Shown piece after piece: positions 8,206 to 15,021 of a stretch of 26,288 nt of DNA. The translations under genes and the position numbers were made by a program. A model generated the notes under the pieces. That model did no database searches. It was not told the origin of the DNA and was given only the letters and a program-made list of their open reading frames with translations. Origin of the DNA: Euryarchaeota archaeon UBA229. Lineage in GTDB: Archaea > Thermoplasmatota > Poseidoniia > Poseidoniales > Poseidoniaceae. The stretch spans positions 1-26,288 of the forward strand of contig DAUW01000028.1 in NCBI GenBank assembly GCA_002505355.1, written 5' to 3'. Numbering within the stretch: the stretch's first letter is position 1; every line of letters begins with the position of its first letter.

Positions 8206-9191
8206 CAACTACTGCCTCCTGCTTTCTTGACACCAGTGTCAACATCACAGTATTCCGCACCGTAACTGACTGGCGATACTACGTCGACATATCCAACCAT
8301 CTTTGAATGGTCTAATCCGCAATATTCTGCGCAACGAATGTTGAAAGTGCCTGGATCATCTGCCATGAACCACATAACAGTGCCACCCTCTAGACCCGGA
8401 ACCAAATCTTCCTTGATCCCCCATTCGGGTAACCAGAAAGAGTGTTGTACACCCCAATATGTGCTGTTTAGTTCACTGTAGTCAGAGGTGTAAGAAAATA
8501 AATTCAGTACTACCTCATCATCACAGGGTACGATTAGATGGTCGCCTGCCGCTGTTGACAATTTGTGATTGAGTGGTATGTGTCCCCAGCGATGTAGTTC
8601 GTTCCCAGCAGAATCCTCAACTACTACAGATAGCGAAGAAAATTTCCTGAAGGTTTTCTCGATGATGGTCGAGCCTGTGGCCACATCTAAGGCATGCGAC
8701 TCTGAATCTGTACCAACTGTCACAGTAACATTTGTTGCATCTGGGTTGGATAGATGTTGAATAGTGATGTTGTCATCAACAATATCCCAAGCCACATCGA
8801 TGCCAGAAACTCTTGCATCGTCCTGCCAGGTTAATTCATCGTTGTACTTGAATTCCCAAAACCATTGTTGGCCAACTACCTCAATATCGAACGCTTCCTC
8901 ATCATCAGGGATGACCCATACAGCAGTGTTAGAGGCAAGAGCAAGCACTACTAGCCAAACTACAATGATAGTTGGAACGACATAAAATAGCACTTCGATT
9001 TTGGTGTTGTGCCGATCAACAGGAAACGATCCTACAACAATATGATCAAGTTCTGTGGTATCCGGCACGATACTAGCACGGTACCTAATCATTGCATATA
9101 GTAGCCAGGCGATTGTAATGGCTCCAACGAGGATGCCCCAAAAAAGAAATTTTTCGTAAAGTACTGAAAAAACGGTATCCTCTGCCACCAT
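8205..9191 (-). CDS. coxB: Cytochrome c oxidase subunit II (CuA-containing)
   Basis: Subunit II receives electrons from the soluble donor and passes them through CuA to subunit I. Two membrane hairpin segments lie at about 16-36 and 66-88. The VVGQQWFWEFKY stretch is the aromatic electron-entry motif. The CuA ligands are all present: His250 (GVQHSFWLPEWG), Cys287, Glu289, Cys291 and His295 (CAEYCGLDH), and Met298. At 328 residues it lacks any fused cytochrome c domain. The segment between the aromatic motif and the cupredoxin core (about 120-215) is longer than usual and Thr/Val/Asp-rich, perhaps an added beta structure. It is the first gene of the oxidase cluster. A perfect 7-bp inverted repeat lies 65-82 nt upstream of the ATG. 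Confidence 0.93.
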   Translation of the reverse strand: MVAEDTVFSVLYEKFLFWGILVGAITIAWLLYAMIRYRASIVPDTTELDHIVVGSFPVDRHNTKIEVLFYVVPTIIVVWLVVLALASNTAVWVIPDDEEAFDIEVVGQQWFWEFKYNDELTWQDDARVSGIDVAWDIVDDNITIQHLSNPDATNVTVTVGTDSESHALDVATGSTIIEKTFRKFSSLSVVVEDSAGNELHRWGHIPLNHKLSTAAGDHLIVPCDDEVVLNLFSYTSDYSELNSTYWGVQHSFWLPEWGIKEDLVPGLEGGTVMWFMADDPGTFNIRCAEYCGLDHSKMVGYVDVVSPVSYGAEYCDVDTGVKKAGGSS

Positions 9192-9255
9192 GGACTTGAC
9201 CTGATTATCCGCCTCTTTAGTAGCCCTTAAGGCTTATCGAAATTTGCCGTTGGCT

Positions 9256-9273
9256 GGATGTTTTACAACATCC
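9256..9273. promoter_or_regulatory. Perfect inverted repeat upstream of the oxidase operon
   Basis: GGATGTT-TTAC-AACATCC is a perfect 7-bp inverted repeat with a 4-nt spacer in the divergent region, 65-82 nt before coxB. It could be a regulator binding site for the cox operon, or a small RNA hairpin if transcription starts further upstream. No T-run follows on either strand, which argues against a terminator. Confidence 0.45.
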
Positions 9274-9452
9274 TACGATGCCTTGCAGTGTCCCTTTTTC
9301 ACCCATAGTATATGAACCTGCGTTTTTCCCTTGGGTGCGTTGCCAAAGTGGGAAAATGGCATAATTTATTGAGCATCTCACATTACTTAAATTCGGCGAG
9401 AATCTTGAATCACTACGACTGTCTGCAAAAAACCCTTACCGGTGAAATTTTG

Positions 9453-9719
9453 ATGGATGTTAAAGTAAATCCTGGCGTAAAACAATCGGGGATAATTGGA
9501 TATGACCAGTGGGCTAAATGCGTTAAAATCGCCGTCACGGCCAAGGCTGAAGCAGGTAGAGCAAATAACGCGGTGTTACACGTATTGTCTGAACAACTCA
9601 AAATACCGAAACATGACCTAATTATCGTCGGCGGTCAACGATCGAGAAGCAAGAAGATAATGATCTCCAATCATGGCATACAACGCATTAAAAAGTCCCT
9701 AACAGAAGCGCTGGCCTGA
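9453..9719 (+). CDS. DUF167 (YggU/UPF0235) family protein
   Basis: An 88-residue protein with the full DUF167 pattern: VKVNPGVKQSGI at the start, VKIAVTAKAEAGRANNAVLHVLSEQL in the middle (family consensus of an alpha/beta fold with the GxAN motif) and IIVGGQRSRSKKIMI (G-x-x-SR-x-K) near the end. The family is widely conserved and has no settled biochemical role. I place the start at the internal ATG at 9453, since the family begins close to this beta strand; the reading frame is open for 47 further codons upstream to 9312, but that part has no family resemblance. The Toprim gene begins four bases after its stop, so the two are probably co-transcribed. Confidence 0.85.
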   Translation: MDVKVNPGVKQSGIIGYDQWAKCVKIAVTAKAEAGRANNAVLHVLSEQLKIPKHDLIIVGGQRSRSKKIMISNHGIQRIKKSLTEALA

Positions 9720-9723
9720 TAAT

Positions 9724-10203
9724 ATGGCTGGTCAAAACCGCAGCGATGGTAGTGGTCTTGGCAACTATGAACTGCGCTTCAGCAATGCTGGACAGGCAAT
9801 TGGTGAAGCGAGACGCAGAAACCGGCTGTTTAATTGGCCGATTATTATCGAAGGACCAAGAGATCGTCGAGCATTGGTCGCATTGGGTTTTACTGGACCT
9901 ATTGAGGTACTTAACCGAGGTTGGACAATAGAACGGGTGGTTGCTTACTGGTACGAGACCTACGGCACCAGAAACAATGATGCCGGTGGAGCATCGGTTT
10001 GTTTGCTGATGGATTGGGATAGAACCGGCGGCAGACTACAGCGAAAACTCGCGAACCTCATGCAGAGCTTTGATATGATGGTAGATCAGGATACAAGGGC
10101 CGTGTTACAAAAAAACCTCAAACCAGAAACTAGGGTTGTTGAGTCGTTGTATGGCATGGCCGACAGACTACGTTATTACATCAATCTCGAAGACCGGTTT
10201 TGA
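9724..10203 (+). CDS. Small Toprim-domain protein, UPF0292 family
   Basis: A 159-residue protein with a stand-alone Toprim fold, as in the archaeal UPF0292 group. Its metal-binding acidic residues are visible: Glu43 in PIIIEGPRDRRAL, which starts the fold, and the DxD pair Asp97/Asp99 in LLMDWDRTGGRL. Toprim domains in primases, topoisomerases and RNase M5-like nucleases bind Mg and act on phosphodiester bonds; whether this small family is a nuclease is not known to me. The family's usual EGKRD is EGPRD here. It follows the DUF167 gene by four nt, so it probably shares that gene's promoter. The C-terminal ~50 residues are helical and unrecognised. Confidence 0.82.
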   Translation: MAGQNRSDGSGLGNYELRFSNAGQAIGEARRRNRLFNWPIIIEGPRDRRALVALGFTGPIEVLNRGWTIERVVAYWYETYGTRNNDAGGASVCLLMDWDRTGGRLQRKLANLMQSFDMMVDQDTRAVLQKNLKPETRVVESLYGMADRLRYYINLEDRF

Positions 10204-10215
10204 AGATTACAGTAG

Positions 10216-10223
10216 TTTATAAG
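10216..10223 (+). promoter_or_regulatory. TATA box for the fasciclin-plastocyanin gene
   Basis: TTTATAAG is centred 27 nt upstream of the ATG at 10247, the spacing expected when transcription starts at the start codon, so the transcript is probably leaderless. No Shine-Dalgarno sequence precedes the ATG. Confidence 0.65.
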
Positions 10224-10246
10224 AGCGTATTTATGGAATTGCCCAC

Positions 10247-11209
10247 ATGAACAGAATGCTAACCTTATTGATTACGCTAATTTTCCTAACCCAAACATTG
10301 ACAGTGACAAGTGCCCAAGATTCAACCAACGATATCGTTGATGAAGCAGCTGCTACTGGCAGTCACGAAAGCTTGGTCGCGGCTCTAGACCACGTAGGTC
10401 TAACCGATACCCTGAGAGGCGATGGTCCATTCACCGTTTTTGCACCGACTGACCAGGCCTTTACAGATGCTGGCGTTGTACTCGAAGATTACGATACTGA
10501 TGAAGAAAACGCCACCTTGAGGGACATACTACTCTATCACGTAATAATCGGCACTGCAGTCGAATCAACCGATGTTACCGACAACATGACCGCCGAGGCA
10601 GGCAACGGTGATACGCTGACCTTCACCGTCACCGACGATGCGGTGATGGTCGGTGATGCTACTGTTACTACAGCAGATGTTGTTGCAAGCAACGGGATTA
10701 TTCACGTTGTCGACAAGGTCTTGTTCCCGCCCGTTGATGAGGCAGCCGATGAAACAACCAACGATGAGCCAACAAACGAGGTCCCTGATGACCCGTGTGA
10801 CGTCACAATAGGCCTTGATGACTCTGGCTATGCATACAGTATGGAATCAGTTAGCGTCGCAGTAGGCGACACAGTCTGCTGGCAGTGGACCGAGGCTGAC
10901 ATGCCCCACAACGTGGCTGAAATCGAAAGCATTGGAGATACCAAGAGAGTGGAAGGTGGCGTTTATTCAGGCGCTGCAGCCGCTACTGTTGATTTCTCCT
11001 ACACATTTACTGAGAACACTACTTTCTACTATGCCTGTGAGCCTCACATCAGCATGGGAATGGTAGGTGAAGTAATTGTTGGCACCGGGATTGATGCCAC
11101 AGAATCTGCTTCCCCCAGCGAAGAGTCTGAGGCAACTCCGGGCTTCGCAGCACTAGCGTCATTCGTTGCGGTGCTTGGCGCAGCTGCGTTCTTGTCAAGG
11201 CGAGAGTAA
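10247..11209 (+). CDS. Secreted fasciclin-domain plus plastocyanin-like blue copper protein with PGF-CTERM-like anchor
   Basis: Residues 1-23 are a signal peptide. Residues 26-161 are a FAS1 domain, with the family motifs GPFTVFAPTDQAF, LLYHVI and NGIIHVVDKVLFPP. After an acidic Thr-rich linker (162-180), residues 184-279 are a cupredoxin with all type I copper ligands in plastocyanin spacing: His221 (DMPHNV), Cys264, His267 (YYACEPH) and Met272. Cys184 and Cys211 may form a disulfide. The last 24 residues, TPGFAALASFVAVLGAAAFL then RRE, match a PGF-CTERM sorting tail, so the protein is likely processed and lipid-anchored outside the cell. It may carry electrons to the CuA of the nearby oxidase in place of a cytochrome c, since no cytochrome c gene is seen here; that role is inference. 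Confidence 0.93.
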   Translation: MNRMLTLLITLIFLTQTLTVTSAQDSTNDIVDEAAATGSHESLVAALDHVGLTDTLRGDGPFTVFAPTDQAFTDAGVVLEDYDTDEENATLRDILLYHVIIGTAVESTDVTDNMTAEAGNGDTLTFTVTDDAVMVGDATVTTADVVASNGIIHVVDKVLFPPVDEAADETTNDEPTNEVPDDPCDVTIGLDDSGYAYSMESVSVAVGDTVCWQWTEADMPHNVAEIESIGDTKRVEGGVYSGAAAATVDFSYTFTENTTFYYACEPHISMGMVGEVIVGTGIDATESASPSEESEATPGFAALASFVAVLGAAAFLSRRE

Positions 11210-11212
11210 TTG

Positions 11213-11605
11213 TTAGGCAGACATATAGAACACAAACACTCCGGTGTAGATTATTATCAGCAATGATGATAGGCAGATATTGACGATAGATGTTACATAG
11301 GCTACGTTAGCTATGCCGCGGTCCGGATGACTAGGAATTCCATCAGTGATTTTCTTCGCCGAAAGCGCAACTAACAGGGCTGGAATCGAAAGAATTAGCC
11401 CACCGCCGCAGGCAAATGATCCTATAGCAAGCACCAGTGCCATGATGGCGTTAGTTTGTGGGAACATTACGGAATGTGTAGCTCCGAGGGGTATTTTTTG
11501 GCTGTCCTGTACCCCGCCTTTGATAGTATTCTCTGAACCCGGCATAACACCTGTGGATTCACTTACTTCCCAAAAATTATTGTCTTCTGACACCTCAGTA
11601 CTCAC
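11213..11605 (-). CDS. Small two-TM membrane protein, DUF4190-like
   Basis: A 130-residue protein with a hydrophilic N-terminus (1-50) and two long hydrophobic segments (about 53-83 and 101-127). The layout, with NAIMALVLAIGSFACGGGL opening the first segment, a short Gly/Ser-rich turn and a polar stretch with SHPDRGIANVAY before the second, resembles DUF4190-type membrane proteins, whose function is unknown. The start is a GTG, supported by a TATA-like TATCTATTA centred 27 nt upstream; without it, Met21 or Met47 would be the first ATG choices. It converges on the fasciclin-plastocyanin gene with 3 nt between stop codons. Confidence 0.7.
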   Translation of the reverse strand: MSTEVSEDNNFWEVSESTGVMPGSENTIKGGVQDSQKIPLGATHSVMFPQTNAIMALVLAIGSFACGGGLILSIPALLVALSAKKITDGIPSHPDRGIANVAYVTSIVNICLSSLLIIIYTGVFVFYMSA

Positions 11606-11627
11606 GCTAATCCCAAGCCTTAGCGAG

Positions 11628-11636
11628 TAATAGATA
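11628..11636 (-). promoter_or_regulatory. TATA-like element for the two-TM protein gene
   Basis: The minus strand reads TATCTATTA, centred 27 nt upstream of the GTG start at 11605. The spacing supports GTG as the true start of a leaderless message. Confidence 0.4.
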
Positions 11637-11671
11637 CATGAATACTTTTCTAAGGATTGCCGTAATACACC

Positions 11672-11683
11672 GGCAAAATACTA
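11672..11683 (+). promoter_or_regulatory. BRE/TATA promoter element of the acyltransferase gene
   Basis: GGCAAAATACTA, identical to the 12-mer upstream of tRNA-Ser, with the AAAATA core centred about 31 nt before the ATG at 11709. The message would have at most a few untranslated bases. Confidence 0.6.
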
Positions 11684-11708
11684 TCAGTAAATCTGTGTTG
11701 CAATTAAC

Positions 11709-12986
11709 ATGGCAAATTCGACCATCAATATCCGGAGATATGATATTGATTGGTTGCGAGTTATCCTATTTGGTTTACTGATTCCCTTTCATGTCGCAAT
11801 AGGGATATATTGGTCTACATATGGTGACGAGGTCAATCCTAACATCGCTAATGATATTGATGAGGACCGAGAACAACTGGCTGAGGACGGCAACGACTAC
11901 TCTACAGAATCAATCGATTTTACCAGTATGATTCTGCATTGGATGCACCAATGGAGACTGGCGGCTTTATTCATGATTTCTGGGATGGGGACCGCCTTTG
12001 CTTTTAGAAATAGGACCTATGGTAAATTCCTGAAAGAACGAGTAAAACGATTGATAATTCCGATGTTGTTTGGCATGTGGACGACGGGGTTTGTTAGCGG
12101 GGTTTTACTTGGTGCCATCGATTTAAGTGCTGGTTTTGGAGGTGGACTGAGTGCCTTTGTTAAACATATAATTGGCACTTCAATAATTTTCTGGATTCCT
12201 ATTTACGGTAAAGTCTACGCCTTGGGTCACCTATGGTTTCTGTGGAATTTATTCCTCTACTCGCTCATCTTAACGCCGTTGTTTCATTTTGCGCAAAAAT
12301 ATCCTGATGGGCGAGTGACAGAACTTGTACGTGCCGCTTTCAGTATGCGTGGTGGACTGGGAATTATGTTACTATTGCCAACGATGCTTGCCCTGGCTGA
12401 AATTCTATTCAAGCCATGGTTTCCAGGTTTCATTGGTATTGGTTATGAATGGTTTTGGTTCTTTGGGTTTTTCTTATTTGGCTACGCTTGCATAATTGCC
12501 AAGAACGAGTATTACCAATTCCTCGAGAGTAAGAGAATCCTAGTTACCTGTATTACCGGGGTTTGGACTATTGCTTTTGTGTGGATTAGAATTCAGCAAC
12601 ATTACGACAATATTCCTTATGTCGATGGTGGCTGGATTTTCAACGGCATTGTCCACAATAGTATGACTATACTAGGTTGTTTAATCCACAGCTTTCACGC
12701 GTGGTTCTGGTGTTTGACAATCTTCGCTTGGGGTGCTCATTTATTGAACAAACCGAATCAAAATTTAGTATATCTCAATCAAGCCGTTTACCCGTTTTAC
12801 ATCGTTCACATGCCGCTAACGTTTGCTGGTTTGGGCATTGCATCACAGTTTGGCATCACGAGCTACCCTGCGGTGATTTTGGCAAGTATCTTCGTTACAA
12901 TTGCCTGCTGGCTGGCATTCGAGATAATAAAACGTACTCGAGCAACATGTTTCCTATTCGGCATCAAACCAATTAAGCCACGATAA
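11709..12986 (+). CDS. Acyltransferase family 3 (OafA/MdoC-like) membrane protein
   Basis: A 425-residue polytopic protein with about ten membrane segments. The N-terminus YDIDWLRVILFGLLIPFHV contains the Arg17-x10-His28 pair typical of acyltransferase-3 enzymes, which transfer acyl groups to sugars of surface glycans or lipids. The following MHQWRLAALFMISGMGTAFA and LKERVKRLIIPMLFG also match the OpgC/MdoC-like branch of the family. An acidic loop (about 35-65) lies between the first two segments on the outer face. The target here is unknown; a cell-surface glycan or glycolipid is the natural guess. It is divergently arranged from the two-TM protein gene and converges on bioY with 5 nt between stop codons. 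Confidence 0.87.
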   Translation: MANSTINIRRYDIDWLRVILFGLLIPFHVAIGIYWSTYGDEVNPNIANDIDEDREQLAEDGNDYSTESIDFTSMILHWMHQWRLAALFMISGMGTAFAFRNRTYGKFLKERVKRLIIPMLFGMWTTGFVSGVLLGAIDLSAGFGGGLSAFVKHIIGTSIIFWIPIYGKVYALGHLWFLWNLFLYSLILTPLFHFAQKYPDGRVTELVRAAFSMRGGLGIMLLLPTMLALAEILFKPWFPGFIGIGYEWFWFFGFFLFGYACIIAKNEYYQFLESKRILVTCITGVWTIAFVWIRIQQHYDNIPYVDGGWIFNGIVHNSMTILGCLIHSFHAWFWCLTIFAWGAHLLNKPNQNLVYLNQAVYPFYIVHMPLTFAGLGIASQFGITSYPAVILASIFVTIACWLAFEIIKRTRATCFLFGIKPIKPR

Positions 12987-12991
12987 CAGAA

Positions 12992-13612
12992 TTAATCTTC
13001 GGCATCTGGCTGACTATATGACCAAAGTTGAGTTGTTACTATTGCCATAAGCCAAATTTTTACAAAATCCCAAACTAAGAACGGCTTTACTCCCCATTCA
13101 AATGCTTGAGCAAAGTCAACTGAATACGATTCTGCTAACCACAACGTTCCAAAAACGTAAACAGGAATCATTGCAACGTACCAACAGATTAACTGCGCCT
13201 TCAAGTCTGGTGCTCCGGCGGACCTAGAACGATCAAACCCTTCAGCGACCAGCGCAGAAGCAAATGGAAAGGCCAGCAGATAGCCCCCGCTAGCAATCAT
13301 TTTACCGCTGTCAAACAATTGGTTGCCCCCTTCAGCAAATACTGGTGCTCCAATCGCACCGGCGAATAGGTAAAGGCAGCCAGCAAGAAATGCGTCGTTA
13401 CGACGCAGATAAACACCTGTCCCAAGGACGGCAAACGTTTGCAATGTGTATGGGACTGGTGTCCAGGGCACTGAAAAGGCAATTTGTGCACACAGTGCAG
13501 TTAATCCAGCAAAGAAAGTGATCGATATCGCTCTTTCTAACGTTGTTAGTTGGTTAGAAGAGAGTGCTAAGTGCCACGTCCGCGGTTGATTCCAATAGAA
13601 CTGGTTAAACAT
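12992..13612 (-). CDS. bioY: Biotin transporter BioY (ECF substrate-binding component)
   Basis: A 206-residue membrane protein of about six helices matching BioY: TPVPYTLQTFAVLGTGVYLR near the second helix, YLFAGAIGAPVFAEGG, and SGGYLLAFPFASALVAE, which parallel the family's conserved PVT-type, GxxGLPVFAGG and GGYLLGF segments. BioY takes up biotin, alone or with the ECF AT module; no energising components lie in this window. It is the last gene of a minus-strand run, 24 nt after the deacetylase gene. A perfect 11-nt palindrome (13621-13631) sits in that gap. The ATG at 13612 gives a 23-residue polar N-terminus before the first helix. Confidence 0.88.
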   Translation of the reverse strand: MFNQFYWNQPRTWHLALSSNQLTTLERAISITFFAGLTALCAQIAFSVPWTPVPYTLQTFAVLGTGVYLRRNDAFLAGCLYLFAGAIGAPVFAEGGNQLFDSGKMIASGGYLLAFPFASALVAEGFDRSRSAGAPDLKAQLICWYVAMIPVYVFGTLWLAESYSVDFAQAFEWGVKPFLVWDFVKIWLMAIVTTQLWSYSQPDAED

Positions 13613-13620
13613 GGTCAGTG

Positions 13621-13631
13621 GTCAATTTGAC
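13621..13631. promoter_or_regulatory. Short palindrome directly upstream of bioY
   Basis: GTCAA-T-TTGAC is a perfect 5-bp inverted repeat around one central base, 9-19 nt before the bioY start codon. It could be an operator for biotin-dependent control, but it does not match the known BirA, BioQ or BioR sites I can recall, and an 11-nt palindrome can arise by chance. Confidence 0.25.
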
Positions 13632-13636
13632 GGTTT

Positions 13637-14440
13637 TTAGTGATTCAGTATTGTCTCGTCAACCGGTGGGTGCCACTTTCCGTTCAACTTTGCGTGGTCC
13701 AAAATATGCCAATAAACCGTCGTGATTTGGATTGTGTTATTTTCCACAGTATCGCTCAACTGGTTGGTTGTCAGTACAGGAGGTAGGCTTTGCCATGCTC
13801 GCCTAGCTAAGATTGACAGAGGGAATAATGATAATGCTGGCCCATTGACTGGGAGACGCCATTTTGTTAACCACTCACGTTGAATTAACGATGACTCTTG
13901 ACACGCCGCTCTGACTTGTGCCCAGGTATTACCGCGGCCAGCCTTTGACTTTGTCAACAGCGTGTCATTAATCGATGAATCAACTGTGATCCCACATTCA
14001 ATCAGTGGTTTTACCATCCAGGGCGCCATATACCCCGCCGGAGCTCGGAACCACGGACGGAAATTATCCTTAGCAAACCGAGAAATCTCATCCGTTGCCT
14101 TGGTTATTGAATCTTGAAAAGATTCAGGATCCTCTGGCCAAGCCGACCATGATTTGTGGGTTAAGCCGTGACAACCAATGGTAATTCGTTGACCAAATTG
14201 CTCGATTAAATTACTCAACCAGTGACAAAACTCTGGATTTTGCAAAGCATCTGCGATAACAAACAAGGTAACGGGCTTGTCGTGGTTTGCTAACCAATTC
14301 TTGAAGGAGCGCATGCCTAATTTGAACTCGGGCGATAACTCGTTGCTATCAAGTGGACTTTTGCTGCGGGTTGGATGGCCGTAGTGTTTTGGTATATGCC
14401 TAAAATCATCACAGTCCACGGTTAACCAAGTTTGAGTCAA
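13637..14440 (-). CDS. Polysaccharide deacetylase (NodB-homology) family protein
   Basis: A 267-residue protein of the NodB-homology fold, which removes N- or O-acetyl groups from glycans using a metal. The visible motifs are TWLTVDCDDFRH (Asp residues 9, 11 and 12 at the first strand), CHGLTHKSW with His91 and His95 forming the metal site with the first-motif Asp, and FRAPAGYMAP (Arg132). There is no signal peptide, so it probably works inside the cell. The start is a TTG whose last bases overlap the stop of the upstream acetyltransferase gene (TTGA); a GTG eight codons on would cut into the first conserved strand, so TTG is preferred. Pairing with an acetyltransferase suggests related acetyl-group chemistry, but this is inference. 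Confidence 0.83.
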   Translation of the reverse strand: MTQTWLTVDCDDFRHIPKHYGHPTRSKSPLDSNELSPEFKLGMRSFKNWLANHDKPVTLFVIADALQNPEFCHWLSNLIEQFGQRITIGCHGLTHKSWSAWPEDPESFQDSITKATDEISRFAKDNFRPWFRAPAGYMAPWMVKPLIECGITVDSSINDTLLTKSKAGRGNTWAQVRAACQESSLIQREWLTKWRLPVNGPALSLFPLSILARRAWQSLPPVLTTNQLSDTVENNTIQITTVYWHILDHAKLNGKWHPPVDETILNH

Positions 14441-15012
14441 CTCTCGCCACCTCGATTGATATCGATTATGTGTATCCTGTGGGGAACTGTTCTGTTACCG
14501 ATCTCAATGCCGATGAACTCATCCACAGATTCTCCACCCCAAGCGGCACACACCGCAGCAGCGGTGGCGAGGCCAGCCTCGTTATGCGGATGAACTGTAA
14601 TTTCAATGCGGAAGAATTGCTTGCGCGAGCTCAACCACTCAAAAATTGCATTTACACAATTAATGGTGATACCGCGCCGGCGGAACTTCGACCGCACCCA
14701 GTAGCCCAGGTTGTAATTCGAATGAAGTAATTGTAACTCGTCACCCAGTCCAATCAGCCCGACAAAATCATTGCTTTCCTCATCAATAATCGACCAAAAG
14801 TGAATTTGATCTGATTCCGTCTGAGTTTCCACGTCAAACAGCATATCCCTAATTTGTTGGCGAATATCCTTATTTTTGTCCAGCCAAGGTAGGGCAGAAT
14901 AGGCTGATTGTGGATCTTCGTTGTAGGCATTCAGTATTGGTTTTAGTGCCAACTTATTGACCGGCTCTAGCGCCAAGCCTTGTGGTAATTTCAACTCAGG
15001 GGTAGTCGCCAT
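14437..15012 (-). CDS. GNAT acetyltransferase, RimJ/RimL-like
   Basis: A 191-residue protein of the Acetyltransf_3 (RimJ/RimL-type) branch. Residues 10-60 match the N-terminal helices of that group, HFWSIIDEESNDFVGLIGL is the central strand pair, NLGYWVRSKFRRRGIT is the acetyl-CoA-binding loop and helix, and the segment near FFRIEITVHPHNEAGLATAA parallels the usual VxxxNxxSxxVxEK region. Such enzymes acetylate protein N-termini, ribosomal proteins, antibiotics or sugars; the acceptor cannot be told here. It overlaps the deacetylase gene by four bases and lies 9 nt after the zinc-ribbon gene, so all three are probably one operon. Confidence 0.85.
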   Translation of the reverse strand: MATTPELKLPQGLALEPVNKLALKPILNAYNEDPQSAYSALPWLDKNKDIRQQIRDMLFDVETQTESDQIHFWSIIDEESNDFVGLIGLGDELQLLHSNYNLGYWVRSKFRRRGITINCVNAIFEWLSSRKQFFRIEITVHPHNEAGLATAAAVCAAWGGESVDEFIGIEIGNRTVPHRIHIIDINRGGES

Positions 15013-15021
15013 TATTATGCC

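Noticed and set aside
9312..9452. Upstream 47-codon extension of the DUF167 gene
   Set aside because: The DUF167 fold begins at the internal ATG at 9453, and the extension has no family resemblance and runs through the promoter region.
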